A stretch of 64,000 nucleotides of DNA. It comes from Jiangella asiatica (GTDB taxonomy: Bacteria > Actinomycetota > Actinomycetes > Jiangellales > Jiangellaceae). Position 1 is the first letter of the stretch. Each line of letters opens with the position of its first letter. The stretch covers positions 1 to 64,000 of the forward strand of contig NZ_SMKZ01000017.1 of assembly GCF_004349065.1 (NCBI RefSeq). Direction: 5' to 3'. Below, one piece after another: positions 42,999-52,119 of this stretch. The notes under the pieces were generated by a model. That model saw nothing but the letters and a program-made list of their open reading frames with translations, did no database searches and was not told the DNA's origin. The translations under genes were made by a program, and so were the position numbers.

Positions 42999-43647
42999 CG
43001 AGCCTACGGTCGCCGGTCAGGAACAGCCAGCCGACGCCGAGCAGCAGGACGGTGATGCCGGCGGCGTTGAGGAACGTCCGGCCGTAGCCGAGCTCGCCGA
43101 CGTCGATGAACGGGTACGGATACCAGTCGACGACCTCGCCCCGGACCAGCGTGTACACCAGCCACACCACCGGCAAGGTCAGGCTGAGCAGCAGGACGCG
43201 CCGGTCGAAGCGCGGCCACGGCCCGAACAGCGCCCAGCCGATGACCGCCAGCAGCGGCGACAGATAGTGGAAGCCGATGTTGGTGAGCATCGCGATGCCC
43301 TCCAGGTCGACGATCGGCCGCAGCAGCGTCACGTAGACGACGCCGGTGACGCCGATCGCGATCAGGCCGGTGATGCGCAGCACCCGGAAGAACGCGCCGT
43401 CGTGCCGCGGATCCAGGGCGAGCACGGCGGCTCCGGCGATGACCAGCAGGTTGCTCTGCACCGTGAAGTAGCTGAAGAAGTTCGCCACCCGCAGCGACGT
43501 CGACGGCGGCTCGTCGCCGTCGTGCACGAGGACGTTGGTGCCGTCGATGACCAGGACAAGTTGCACGACGACGGCGGCCAGCGGGATCAGCGCCGTCACG
43601 ACGTGCCACCAACGGGCCGCCGCCGGGTCCGACCGCCACGCTCGCAT
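42949..43647 (-). CDS. Pr6Pr-type integral membrane protein
   Basis: 232 residues with six predicted membrane helices, including IPLAAVVVQLVLVIDGTNV, FFSYFTVQSNLLVIAGAAVL, GVTGVVYVTLLRPI, LSPLLAVIGWALFGPW and NAAGITVLLLGVGWLFLTG. The FSYFTVQSN motif and WYPYPFIDV loop are hallmarks of the Pr6Pr (AIG1/FAR-17a-like) family, whose members may cleave lipid esters in eukaryotes but are uncharacterised in bacteria. ATG 43647 is six bases after TACGCT on this strand. Divergent from the lipoate ligase gene. Confidence 0.85.
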   Translation of the reverse strand: MRAWRSDPAAARWWHVVTALIPLAAVVVQLVLVIDGTNVLVHDGDEPPSTSLRVANFFSYFTVQSNLLVIAGAAVLALDPRHDGAFFRVLRITGLIAIGVTGVVYVTLLRPIVDLEGIAMLTNIGFHYLSPLLAVIGWALFGPWPRFDRRVLLLSLTLPVVWLVYTLVRGEVVDWYPYPFIDVGELGYGRTFLNAAGITVLLLGVGWLFLTGDRRLGDRAGTQPVDELPERR

Positions 43648-43698
43648 GCCCGGAGCGTAGCGGGGAACAGGGCGGCCCGGCCGGAGGTTGGACCGATC

Positions 43699-44748
43699 AT
43701 GCATGGTGAGTACAAGGTGCCTGGCGGGAAGCTCGTGGTCGTCGACGTCGAGGTTGTCGACGGAGTGCTGCGCGACGTCCGGGTCAGCGGCGACTTCTTC
43801 CTCGAGCCCGACGACGCGTTGGAGCGGATCGACGCCGCGCTCACCGGCGCATCCGCGGAGGCCACCGCGGCGCAGCTGAGCGCCCGGGTCGAGTCGGTGC
43901 TCGGCGACGGCGTCGTCATGCTCGGCTTCTCCGCCGACGCGGTCGCGGTCGCCGTCCGGCGGGCGCTGGCCGGGGCCACGTCGTGGACCGATCACGAGTG
44001 GCACCTCCTGCACGAGGGCCCGCAGGCACCGGTGCTGCAGATGGCACTGGACGAGGTGCTGGCCGAGCAGGTCGGCGCGGGGGAGCGGCCGCCCACGCTG
44101 CGGGTGTGGGAGTGGGCGTCGAACTCGGTCATCATCGGCAGCTTCCAGTCGCTGCGCAACGAGGTCGACCTCGAGGGCGCGGCGAAGCACGACGTCACGG
44201 TCGTGCGGCGCATCTCCGGCGGCGGCGCCATGTTCGTCGAGCCCGGCAACACCATCACCTACTCGCTGTACGTTCCGGAGTCGCTGGTGAGCGGGCTGTC
44301 GTTCGTCGACTCGTACGCGTTCCTCGACGAGTGGGTGGTCGCGGCGCTGCGCGAGCTGGGCATCGGAGCCACGTACCAGCCGATCAACGACATCACCTCG
44401 CCGGCGGGCAAGATCGCCGGCGCGGCGCAGAAGCGGCTGGCCGGCGGCGTCGTGCTGCACCACGTGACCATGGCCTACGACATCGACGCGTCGAAGATGC
44501 TCGAGGTGCTGCGCATCGGCCGCGAGAAGCTCTCGGACAAGGGCACGAAGAGCGCCAACAAGCGTGTCGACCCGCTGCGGTCGCAGACCGGCCTGCCCCG
44601 CGCCGACGTCATCGACCGCATGGTGGCGACGTTCCGGTCCCGGTACGGCCTGGTCGACGACACCCTGGACGACAAGACGTTGCGGCTGGCCGAGGACCTG
44701 GTGGCGTCGAAGTTCGGTACCCATGAGTGGCTCGCCCGCGTCCCGTGA
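43699..44748 (+). CDS. Lipoate-protein ligase family protein with N-terminal accessory domain
   Basis: 349 residues. Residues 1-90 (HGEYKVPGGKLVVVDVEVVD, GVLRDVRVSGDFFLEPDDAL) resemble the small accessory domain that follows the catalytic domain in LplA; here it comes first. From about 95 on is the biotin/lipoate ligase catalytic domain: LWVWEWASNSVIIGSF-like RVWEWASNSVIIGSFQS, VVRRISGGGAMFVEPGNTI, NDITSPAGKIAGAAQKR with the catalytic Lys, and HHVTMAYDID. Attaches lipoate or octanoate to carrier domains. ATG 43699; GGAGG at 43683-43687. Confidence 0.88.
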   Translation: MHGEYKVPGGKLVVVDVEVVDGVLRDVRVSGDFFLEPDDALERIDAALTGASAEATAAQLSARVESVLGDGVVMLGFSADAVAVAVRRALAGATSWTDHEWHLLHEGPQAPVLQMALDEVLAEQVGAGERPPTLRVWEWASNSVIIGSFQSLRNEVDLEGAAKHDVTVVRRISGGGAMFVEPGNTITYSLYVPESLVSGLSFVDSYAFLDEWVVAALRELGIGATYQPINDITSPAGKIAGAAQKRLAGGVVLHHVTMAYDIDASKMLEVLRIGREKLSDKGTKSANKRVDPLRSQTGLPRADVIDRMVATFRSRYGLVDDTLDDKTLRLAEDLVASKFGTHEWLARVP

Positions 44749-44768
44749 TCATCACCGGGTCGGGTCCC

Positions 44769-45626
44769 CTACGGGTGTAGCAGCTCTCCGTCGATCACCG
44801 TGAGGAGGCGGTCGCGCAGCCGCGCGGCCTCTGCGGCGAAGGCGCGCTGGCGCTCGACGTACTGGCGCTTGCCCTCGGTGGTCTCGATGCGCACCGGCTC
44901 GTAGCCCAGGCCGGACAGGTCGTACGGCGAGGCGCGCATGTCGAGCTCGCGGATGCGCGCGGCCAGCTCGAACGCGTCGGCCACCAGCTCGCTCGGCACC
45001 AGTGGCGTCAGCTTGTACGCGTGCCTGTACAGATCCATGTTGGCGTGCAGGCAGCCTGGCTGCTCCAGCGCCGGTTGCAGCTCGCGGGTCGGCGTCAGAG
45101 CGTTGCGCGGGCGGGCATCGGCGGTGAAGAAGCGAAACGCGTCGAAGTGCGAGCAGCGGAGCTGGTGCGCCTCGACGACGGCGTCCGTGCCGGCGTGGCC
45201 CAGGCGCAGCTGATAGGCCTCGTGCCGGACGTCGCCGGGGCGGGTCCGGTAGACCATCGCCCACTCATGCAGCCCGAAGCAGCCCGTGTGCGCCGGCCGG
45301 GCCGCCGTCGCCGCGAGCAGCTCGCGGACCCACTCGACGGTGCCGCGGCGGCGCCGCACCAACCGCGGCCCGACGCGGACCCCGTCGGGACCCTCGACGT
45401 AGCCGGACCAGTCCTTGTGCGGAGCCGCACCCTGGAGGGTCACGCCGACGCCCGGGTGCCAACGACGCAGGTGCGACGGCTTGTGGCTGTAATAGGTGAA
45501 GAGGAAGTCGTGGACGGGGTGCCCTCGACCGGCGCGGCGCCGCTCCAGGTGCGCGCCGACCAGAGCGTCCACGCGGGCCTGGTGCGCCGCAGCCCGCGCT
45601 TTCCACTCCTCCTCGGCCAGGATCAC
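44769..45626 (-). CDS. Conserved actinobacterial protein, often annotated 3-methyladenine DNA glycosylase
   Basis: About 285 residues. The pattern EEEWKARAAAHQARVDALVG, HPVHDFLFTYYSHKPSHLRR, WHPGVGVTLQGAA, GCFGLHEWAMVYR and GCLHANMDLYRHAYKLTPLV belongs to a conserved family that databases often call DNA-3-methyladenine glycosylase; I know of no evidence for that activity and see no helix-hairpin-helix motif. GTG 45626 is chosen since the longer frame (to 45680) begins inside the palindromic repeat. It is convergent with lplA. Confidence 0.7.
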   Translation of the reverse strand: MILAEEEWKARAAAHQARVDALVGAHLERRRAGRGHPVHDFLFTYYSHKPSHLRRWHPGVGVTLQGAAPHKDWSGYVEGPDGVRVGPRLVRRRRGTVEWVRELLAATAARPAHTGCFGLHEWAMVYRTRPGDVRHEAYQLRLGHAGTDAVVEAHQLRCSHFDAFRFFTADARPRNALTPTRELQPALEQPGCLHANMDLYRHAYKLTPLVPSELVADAFELAARIRELDMRASPYDLSGLGYEPVRIETTEGKRQYVERQRAFAAEAARLRDRLLTVIDGELLHP

Positions 45627-45647
45627 ACCTCCCAGCGTAGAAGGAGC

Positions 45648-45711
45648 GTCCCCATGATCATCAACCGCCGGCGACGTCATAGAGTCGCCAACCGTTGATG
45701 ATCATGGGGAC
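45648..45711. repeat. Palindromic repeat between two minus-strand genes
   Basis: Arms GTCCCCATGATCATCAAC (from 45648) and its complement (to 45711) enclose GGCGAC/GTCGCC, with about four mismatches in the middle. The right arm matches the perfect palindrome at 14760-14817 almost base for base. Confidence 0.88.
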
Positions 45712-45724
45712 GGCTGGCAGGCGG

Positions 45725-46102
45725 TCAGGTACGCAGGGCGGCGACGACGTCGATCTCGACCAGGATGCCGAGCAGCTGCGACCCGACGGTGGTGCGAACC
45801 GGGTACGGCTCGTCGAAGAACTCCAGGTACGCGGCGTTGTAGGCGGCGAAGTCGCGCTCGATGTGCTGCAGGTGCGCCGTGGTCTTGACGACATCGGAGA
45901 AGTCGAGGTCGTGCGCGGCCAGGATGGTGCCGAGGTTGCGCAGCACCTGCCGGGTCTGCTCGCCCACGTCGTCGGCGACGAGGCCCGTCTCAGGGTCCTG
46001 CGGGCCGAACCCGGCGGTGTACAGGAAGCCGTTCGCCACGGCCGCGTGGCTGTAGGCGCCGCCCGGCGCGGGCGCGCCGGGGACGGTGGAGAATTCTGGC
46101 AT
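45725..46102 (-). CDS. RidA family protein
   Basis: 125 residues of the YjgF/YER057c/UK114 fold: GGAYSHAAVANGFLYTAGFG, TRQVLRNLGTILAAHDLDF and VRTTVGSQLLGILVEIDVVA, with the conserved Arg (PVRTTV) that deaminates reactive enamines/imines. Related RidA-subgroup proteins have other roles. It directly follows the TAXI binding protein gene (two bases), so it is part of the TRAP operon and may process the imported compound or a product of it (inference). Confidence 0.9.
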   Translation of the reverse strand: MPEFSTVPGAPAPGGAYSHAAVANGFLYTAGFGPQDPETGLVADDVGEQTRQVLRNLGTILAAHDLDFSDVVKTTAHLQHIERDFAAYNAAYLEFFDEPYPVRTTVGSQLLGILVEIDVVAALRT

Positions 46103-46104
46103 CG

Positions 46105-47109
46105 TCACCTCAGTTCGTCGATGGCCTGCTGGGCGCCGGGGTGCAGCGGGATCGGGTCGGTCTGGTCGGCCAGCTCCAGGTCGATGTCGGCCGCCGCGGC
46201 GTGCACGTCGGTCAGCCGGTCCACATTCTCGTAGACCAGTGTGGTCAGCGCGCACGCGGTGCCGTCGTCGAGATCGTCGCGGACCAGCAGCACGTTGGGG
46301 ACGACAACGGTCGGCACGGCCGCGTCCGTCCCGTACGTCTCGGCCGGGATCTCGCCCTCGGCGTAGACCGGGTTGATCTCCTGCAGCTGCGGCAGCAGCG
46401 GCGTGATGTCGATGAACTGGATCTCGTCGCCCATGGACGTGAACAGGTCGGTCATCGCCGCGGTGGGTAGGCCGCCGGACCACACCAGCCCGTCGATCGA
46501 GCCGTCCTTCATGCCATCCACGGTCTTGGTGAGGTCCAGCCGCTGCGCCTGCACGTCGCTGGCCGGGTCCAGGCCGGCCGCCTCCAGCAGCCGGTTGGCG
46601 ATCACCTCGGTGCCGGAGTTCGGCGACCCGGTCGAGATGGTCATGCCGGCCATGTCCTCAACGGAGCTGATGCCGGAGTCGGTGCGCACCACGACCTGCG
46701 TGTAGTTCGGGTAGATCCGGCCCAGCGCGCTCACCGGCTGCGGCTCCTCGAACGCCGCGTTGCCTTCGATGGCGTCGGCGGCTGTGTCGGCCAGCGAGAA
46801 CGCGATGTCGTAGTCGCCGGCGACCAGCTGCTGGATGTTCTGAACCGACGCGCCGGTCTCAGCCGCGGTCGCGGAGATGTCGGTCTCGTCGCCGATCAGC
46901 TGCGCCAGGCCGCCGCCGAGCACGTAGTAGACGCCGGTCGAGTTGCCGGTGGCGATGGTCATGCGCCCCGAACCGGCCTCGCACGAGCCGGCGTTGCCGC
47001 CGTCGCCGTCGTCGGCGGGTTCGGTCGTCTGCCGCCCACCGCAGGCGGACACGGCCAAGCCGGTCGCGAGGAGGGCCACCGCCAGGCGGGTGAATGCTGC
47101 TGTTCTCAT
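46105..47109 (-). CDS. TAXI family TRAP transporter solute-binding lipoprotein
   Basis: 334 residues. Signal with lipobox AVSAC (Cys about 23) and a Gly/Asp-rich linker. The TAXI fold is recognised by RMTIATGNSTGVYYVLGGGL, ETGASVQNIQQLVAGDYDIA, SALGRIYPNYTQVVVRT and STGSPNSGTEVIANRLL. It captures a carboxylate-type solute (possibly glutamate or another organic acid) for the permease. ATG 47109 overlaps the permease stop (ATGA). The order permease, binding protein, RidA forms one operon. Confidence 0.92.
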   Translation of the reverse strand: MRTAAFTRLAVALLATGLAVSACGGRQTTEPADDGDGGNAGSCEAGSGRMTIATGNSTGVYYVLGGGLAQLIGDETDISATAAETGASVQNIQQLVAGDYDIAFSLADTAADAIEGNAAFEEPQPVSALGRIYPNYTQVVVRTDSGISSVEDMAGMTISTGSPNSGTEVIANRLLEAAGLDPASDVQAQRLDLTKTVDGMKDGSIDGLVWSGGLPTAAMTDLFTSMGDEIQFIDITPLLPQLQEINPVYAEGEIPAETYGTDAAVPTVVVPNVLLVRDDLDDGTACALTTLVYENVDRLTDVHAAAADIDLELADQTDPIPLHPGAQQAIDELR

Positions 47110-49274
47110 GTCGGCGTTTCCTCTCGGGTGCGGGGCGGTACGGCCTGGCTCCGGGCGAGGGCCAGGTGGACGACGACGGCGAGGGCGAGCACGCCGGCGC
47201 CCAGCGTGATCGACACCGGGTTCAGGTAGAGCAGGAGGGCGGCGGCGACGGCGCACAGCGCGCGCTCCGGTGGGCCGGCCCGGCGGACCAGCCAGCCGCC
47301 GGCCGTCGCGGCCAGCGCCGCGACTGCGACCGCCGACACCGCGACCGTCCACACGACGTCGCCGGCCGGGCGTTCCAGCAACAGCGCCGAGCCCTCGTCG
47401 GTCAGCACGAACGCCATGGGCACCAGGAACGCGGGCAGCGCGTACTTGCACGCCTGCCACATGGTCGCGATGACCCGGCCACCGGTGATGGCCGACGACG
47501 CGACCGCCGCCAGCGCCGTCGGCGGCGACACCTCCGACAGCACCGAGTAGTAGAAGATGAACATCGCGACGGCTGGCGCGGCCACGCCGAGGTCCAGCAG
47601 CGCCGGCCCGATGATCACCCAGCTGATGATGAACGACGCGGTGACCGGGACCGCCAGGCCCAGGATGAGGATCGCGATCGCGGCGAAGACGGCGCTGAGG
47701 ATCAGCACGGCCGAAGCGTTGTCGGTCAGCGCGGACGCCGCGTCGACCAGCATGTCCGACAGCACCTGGCCGAGCCCGGTCTTGGTGATGGTCGAGACGA
47801 TGATGCCGGCGGCCGCGCACACCGCGGCCACCGGGAGCACCGAGCGGACCCCGCCGGACAACGAGTCGTAGACGACGCGGGCGGTGTGCACGGCGACGCC
47901 GGCGACATCGCGCCCGCGGCTGCTGATCACCGCGTCGAGCACGCCGAACCCGAGCGCGACGACGGTGGCGTAGACGACGGCGCGGAACGGCGTCATCCCG
48001 ACGGCCAGGAACACCACGATGATGCCCAGCGACAGGAAGTGGTACCCGGACCGGGCCAGCAGCCGCCACGGGTCCTTGCGCTCGAGGTCGACGGCGCGCA
48101 CCCCGGACTTGCGGGCGTCGATCTCGATGGCCAGGAAGATCCCGAGGTAGTAGAGCAACGTCGGCACCAGCGCCCAGACCAGCACGTTCAGGTACGACGT
48201 GCCCAGGTACTCGGCGATGATGAAGGCGGCCGCGCCGAGCGTCGGCGGGGACAGGATGGCGCCGATGCCCGACGCGGCCAGCATGCCGCCGGCGTTCTCG
48301 CGGGGATACCCGGCCCGCTTCAACACCGGCCACGTCACCGCGCCGAGGCCCACCGCCGTCGCCGTCCCCGACCCCGACACCGTGCCGAGCAGGAAGCCGG
48401 ACAGCGCCACCGTCCGCCCCGGCGCGGTGCGCGAGCGGCGGAAAAGCGAGAAGCTGAGGTCGATGAAGAACTGCCCGGCACCGGTGCGGTCCAGCACCGC
48501 GCCGTAGATCGTGAACAAGACGATGTACGTGGCACACACGTCCAGCGGCACGCCGTAGAAGCCGGTGGGGTCGTTGTAGAGCGCGTTGATGATCTGGTCG
48601 AAGTCGATGCCCGCATGGCTGCCCGGCAGGTCGGTCGGCAAGAACCCGCCGTAGTAGGCGTAGAGGACGAACGCGACGCAGACACCGGGCAGGATCCAGC
48701 CGGTGGTCCGCCGGGTCGCCTCGATGACCAGGACCAGCACGATCGAGCCCATGACCACGTCCACCCCGGTCAGCGACCCCTGCCGGTCGAGGAACGCGTC
48801 GAAGCCGCCCCCGGACTCGCCGAGGGCCACGGGGAGGAGCGGGTAGAGGCAGGCGACCAGGGCCAGGACCGCCAGCGCCCAGTCCAACGGGCCGGGGTTG
48901 TCAGCGCGACGGATGTCGCCCTCGGCGTTAAGACGGGGGTCGACGGCGGCGGGCCGCGCACCGTCGTCGTCGGGCCGCACAAGCCGGGTGACCGGCCGAT
49001 AGCAGAGGAACACCAGCGGCAGCACGAACGCGAGGAAGAGCATCAGGTAGTACTGGTTGCCCTCGCTGAGCGGCGAGAACACCTGACGCAGCACGAACAG
49101 CGCGACGCCGAAGCACAGGATGCCGACCGTGAGCGCGACCCGGCCCGACAGCCGTCGGGCGGGCAGCTCCTCGTCGTACCGCGCCATCAGCTCGCTGACG
49201 TCGGCGACCGGATCGGCGACCGGTCGCGCGGCGGGCTCACCGGCCGTGTGCCGCGGCGTCGAGGCGTCGGTCAT
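47106..49274 (-). CDS. TRAP transporter fused permease (DctQM, TAXI type)
   Basis: 722 residues with about 16 or more membrane helices. The first 170 residues correspond to the small DctQ-like part; the rest to the large DctM-like part, e.g. GVPLDVCATYIVLFTIYGAV, GRTVALSGFLLGTVSGSGTA, SGIGAILSPPTLGAAAFI, and SASFII-like TASFIISWVIIGPALL. A sodium-gradient driven importer working with the TAXI protein. ATG 49274 is eight bases after TAGGGT on this strand. Divergent from the FAH-family gene. Confidence 0.92.
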   Translation of the reverse strand: MTDASTPRHTAGEPAARPVADPVADVSELMARYDEELPARRLSGRVALTVGILCFGVALFVLRQVFSPLSEGNQYYLMLFLAFVLPLVFLCYRPVTRLVRPDDDGARPAAVDPRLNAEGDIRRADNPGPLDWALAVLALVACLYPLLPVALGESGGGFDAFLDRQGSLTGVDVVMGSIVLVLVIEATRRTTGWILPGVCVAFVLYAYYGGFLPTDLPGSHAGIDFDQIINALYNDPTGFYGVPLDVCATYIVLFTIYGAVLDRTGAGQFFIDLSFSLFRRSRTAPGRTVALSGFLLGTVSGSGTATAVGLGAVTWPVLKRAGYPRENAGGMLAASGIGAILSPPTLGAAAFIIAEYLGTSYLNVLVWALVPTLLYYLGIFLAIEIDARKSGVRAVDLERKDPWRLLARSGYHFLSLGIIVVFLAVGMTPFRAVVYATVVALGFGVLDAVISSRGRDVAGVAVHTARVVYDSLSGGVRSVLPVAAVCAAAGIIVSTITKTGLGQVLSDMLVDAASALTDNASAVLILSAVFAAIAILILGLAVPVTASFIISWVIIGPALLDLGVAAPAVAMFIFYYSVLSEVSPPTALAAVASSAITGGRVIATMWQACKYALPAFLVPMAFVLTDEGSALLLERPAGDVVWTVAVSAVAVAALAATAGGWLVRRAGPPERALCAVAAALLLYLNPVSITLGAGVLALAVVVHLALARSQAVPPRTREETPT

Positions 49275-49354
49275 GGCCTATGACCCTAGGTGTGCGCGGC
49301 ACTCATGGCTAGTGGCTCCGGAGGGCCGGCCGCGGTCGGGATACGCTCACGGTC

Positions 49355-50137
49355 GTGCGTATCGCGAGGTTCACCACGGGGGACGATCCCCGCTTCGGCG
49401 CCGTCGGGCAGGACGAGAGTGGCGAGACCGTCCTCGCCGTCCTGGAGGGCGACCCGCTCTATCGTTCGATCCAGCTCACCGGCGAGCGGTTGTCGCTGCC
49501 CGACGTGCGCCTGCTCGCGCCCGTCATCCCGCGCAGCAAGATCATCGGGGTGGGGCGCAACTACGCCGATCACGCCGCCGAGCTCGGCAACGAGCCGCCG
49601 CCGGAGCCGCTGCTGTTCCTGAAGCCCAACACGTCCGTCATCGGGCCGGACGAGCCGATCGTGCTGCCCGAGCAGTCCAGCGACGTGCACCACGAGGCCG
49701 AGCTCGCCGTCGTCATCGGCCGCATCGCGAAGACCGTGCCGCGCGACCGGGTCAGCGACGTGATCTTCGGCTACACCTGTGCCAACGACGTCACCGCGCG
49801 CGACCTGCAGAAGCGCGACAACCAGTGGGCTCGGGCCAAGGGCTTCGACACGTTCTGCCCGCTGGGTCCGTGGATCGAGACCGACCTCGACCCCGCTGAC
49901 CTGGCGGTGCGCTGCCGGGTCAACGGCGACGAGCGTCAGGCCGGACGCACGTCACAGCTGATCTTCGACGTCGCGACCCTTGTCGAGTACATCAGCGCGG
50001 CGTTCACGTTGCTCCCGGGCGACGTCATCCTCACCGGGACCCCGGCCGGCGTGGGCCCGATCGCGGCCGGCGACCACGTCGCCGTCACCGTAGAGGGCAT
50101 CGGTGCGCTGACCAACCCGGTGGTCGCGGCGGAGTGA
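49355..50137 (+). CDS. Fumarylacetoacetate hydrolase (FAH) family protein
   Basis: 260 residues. FAH fold with [36 protein letters not shown], the metal-binding acids in [12 protein letters not shown] and [26 protein letters not shown] and [15 protein letters not shown]. Members hydrolyse or decarboxylate beta-dicarbonyl or oxaloacetate-like compounds. GTG 49355 is seven bases after TACGCT. It lies just before gltX, a neighbourhood often seen in actinobacteria. Confidence 0.9.
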   Translation: MRIARFTTGDDPRFGAVGQDESGETVLAVLEGDPLYRSIQLTGERLSLPDVRLLAPVIPRSKIIGVGRNYADHAAELGNEPPPEPLLFLKPNTSVIGPDEPIVLPEQSSDVHHEAELAVVIGRIAKTVPRDRVSDVIFGYTCANDVTARDLQKRDNQWARAKGFDTFCPLGPWIETDLDPADLAVRCRVNGDERQAGRTSQLIFDVATLVEYISAAFTLLPGDVILTGTPAGVGPIAAGDHVAVTVEGIGALTNPVVAAE

Positions 50138-50223
50138 TCACGACCAGGACCGGGTACCCTGCGGCATGCGCGCGTTGCGGCGCGTTGCCGATGAACGACT
50201 CATGAGGTTCAAGGTGATCTGTT

Positions 50224-51756
50224 GTGACTGACGGCTCCGGCTCGTCGGACGCTTTCGTGCTCGGTGACGTCGCGCCTGGCGACGTCCGGGTGCGCTACTC
50301 CCCGTCGCCGACGGGCAACCCGCACGTGGGCGTCATCCGCACCGCCCTCTACAACTCCGCGTTCGCACGCCACTTCGGCGGCACGTTCGTGTTCCGCATC
50401 GAGGACACCGACGCCGCCCGCGACAGCGAGGAGTCCTACGAGGCGATGCTCGAGGCGATGCGCTGGCTCGGCCTCAGCTGGGACGAGGGTCCTGACGTGG
50501 GCGGGCCGTACGAGCCGTACCGGCAGTCGCTGCGGCACGAGATCTACACCGATGTCGCCGGCACGCTGCTCGAGACGGGCCAGGCATACCACTGCTACTG
50601 CACGCCGGAGGAGCTCGACGAGCGCCGCGAAGCCGCCCGCGCCGCCGGCAAGCCCAGCGGCTACGACGGACGCTGCCGCACGCTGACGCAGTCGCAGATC
50701 GAGGCCTACCGGGACGAGGGCCGGCAGCCGGTGCTGCGCCTGCGAATGCCCGACGAGGCGGTCACGTTCGTCGACCTCATCCGCGGTGAGATCACCGTCG
50801 ACCAGTTCAACCTCTTCGACTACGTGCTCGTCCGCGCCAACGGCCAGCCGCTGTACCCGCTGGTCAACCCGGTGGACGACGCCCTCATGGGCATCACCCA
50901 CGTGCTGCGCGGTGAGGACCTGCTCTCGTCGACGCCGCGCCAGCTGGTGCTGCACCGGGCGCTGCGCGAGATCGGTGTCGCGTCCGGCCCGCTGCCGCGG
51001 TTCGCGCATCTGCCGCTGGTCACCGGCGAGGGCAACCGCAAGCTGTCCAAGCGCGACCCGGAGTCGTCGCTGGCGCTGTACCGCGAGCGCGGGTTCCTGC
51101 CCGAAGGACTGCTGAACTACCTGGCGCTGCTCGGCTGGTCCATCGGCGAGGACCGCGAGGTGTTCTCCCTGGAGGAGATGGCCGAAGCGTTCGACGTCAC
51201 CCGGGTCAACTCCAACGCCGCACGGTTCGACCTGAGGAAGGCCGAGGCCATCAACGGCGCCTGGTTGCGGCGGTTGTCGCCGGACGACCTGGCCGCCCGG
51301 ATGGTCCCGTACCTGCAGGCCGCCGGCGTGTTGCCCGCTTCGGTGCCCGACGAGGCGATGGAGCTGCTGCGGGCCGCGACGCCGCTGGTCCAGGAGCGGA
51401 TGACGGCCCTCGACGAAGCCGTCGGCATGCTTGGTTTCCTGTTCGCACGCGGCGTCGTGCCGTTCGACGAGGACGCGGTCGTCAAGGTCCTGACGGCTGG
51501 TGCCCGCCCAGCGCTCGCGGCCGCCCGCGACGGACTCGCTGCGCTGGAGAAGTGGAACACCGAGGCCATCGAGTCGACCCTACGCTCGGCCCTGGTCGAC
51601 GGTCTGGGCCTGAAGCCGAAGCACGCCTTCGGCCCGGTCCGGGTGGCCGTGACCGGCCGCCGGGTCTCGCCGCCGCTGTTCGAGTCCCTGGAGCTCCTCG
51701 GCCGCGAGCGCACCCTGGCGCGCCTGGACGCCGCCCTCGGCCGCACCTCCGCCTGA
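50224..51756 (+). CDS. gltX: Glutamyl-tRNA synthetase
   Basis: 510 residues, class I synthetase charging tRNA-Glu. The HIGH-type motif is [40 protein letters not shown] follows; the KMSKS-type loop is [14 protein letters not shown]. The C-terminal half is the anticodon-binding cage. The N-terminus has a 20-residue extension compared with many homologs (GTG 50224 after AAGGTG), so an internal GTG near 50284 (ahead of RVRYSPSP) cannot be excluded. Confidence 0.96.
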   Translation: MTDGSGSSDAFVLGDVAPGDVRVRYSPSPTGNPHVGVIRTALYNSAFARHFGGTFVFRIEDTDAARDSEESYEAMLEAMRWLGLSWDEGPDVGGPYEPYRQSLRHEIYTDVAGTLLETGQAYHCYCTPEELDERREAARAAGKPSGYDGRCRTLTQSQIEAYRDEGRQPVLRLRMPDEAVTFVDLIRGEITVDQFNLFDYVLVRANGQPLYPLVNPVDDALMGITHVLRGEDLLSSTPRQLVLHRALREIGVASGPLPRFAHLPLVTGEGNRKLSKRDPESSLALYRERGFLPEGLLNYLALLGWSIGEDREVFSLEEMAEAFDVTRVNSNAARFDLRKAEAINGAWLRRLSPDDLAARMVPYLQAAGVLPASVPDEAMELLRAATPLVQERMTALDEAVGMLGFLFARGVVPFDEDAVVKVLTAGARPALAAARDGLAALEKWNTEAIESTLRSALVDGLGLKPKHAFGPVRVAVTGRRVSPPLFESLELLGRERTLARLDAALGRTSA

Positions 51757-51800
51757 CCCCCGCCGGATTCCCCCTCGCCGCCCTCTCCGGGGGCTCCCGA

Positions 51801-51879
51801 ATGATCACGTTCAGCACGAGATCCCGTGTCGCACCATGCTTGCAGTCCTCGTGATGCGCGAGAACACCTCGTGATGTGA
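51801..51879. repeat. Palindrome-family repeat after gltX, left copy
   Basis: Begins ATGATCACGTTCAGCACGAG and continues with a CACCATGCTTG core and CCTCGTGATG half-sites. It is arranged head-to-head with the copy at 52013-52092, so the pair forms a 292-base inverted structure. The left end lies 44 bases after the gltX stop. Confidence 0.8.
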
Positions 51880-52012
51880 CCGAGGTGGCGTGATGGAGTT
51901 GGCGGAGCGGCTGCGCTGACCGTGCCTCTACCGCGTGGTGCTCCCGCGGTGAGGGCTGCGTCGCTGCGGCTATGCGCGGGATGACTCCGGCCGGTCGCCG
52001 GGATCGGTCGCT
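51880..52012. other. Spacer between two inverted repeat copies
   Basis: No reading frame with codon bias, promoter or RNA motif is apparent on either strand. The stretch is enclosed by the inverted repeats at 51801 and 52013; no transposase is encoded, so if this was a mobile unit it is a non-autonomous one. Confidence 0.5.
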
Positions 52013-52092
52013 GGCCATCACCAGGGGATCTCGCGCGTCACCATGCTTGTGAGCCTGGTGTGACACGAGATCTCGTGCTGAACGTGATCATT
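52013..52092. repeat. Palindrome-family repeat, right copy
   Basis: Starts GGCCATCACCAGG, contains CACCATGCTTGTGAGCC and ends in the complement of ATGATCACGTTCAGCACGAG. It closely resembles 32123-32201 in the same orientation. It ends 28 bases before the promoter of the GH116-type gene. Confidence 0.82.
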
Positions 52093-52119
52093 CGGAGTCA
52101 CGGTGGGGAAACGGGCCAT

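Noticed and set aside
45626-45680. ATG at 45680 as start of the glycosylase-like gene
   Set aside because: It would make the first 18 codons from the palindromic repeat; GTG 45626 begins at the conserved part of the family.
46105-48537. One long minus-strand frame joining the TAXI binding protein to upstream sequence
   Set aside because: The first 475 codons are a shadow of the fused TRAP permease, which is in another frame; the true binding protein begins at the lipoprotein signal at 47109.
51801-52092. Insertion sequence bounded by inverted repeats
   Set aside because: The 133-base interior encodes nothing and the arms occur singly elsewhere, so these are two separate palindromic elements or at most a non-autonomous unit.
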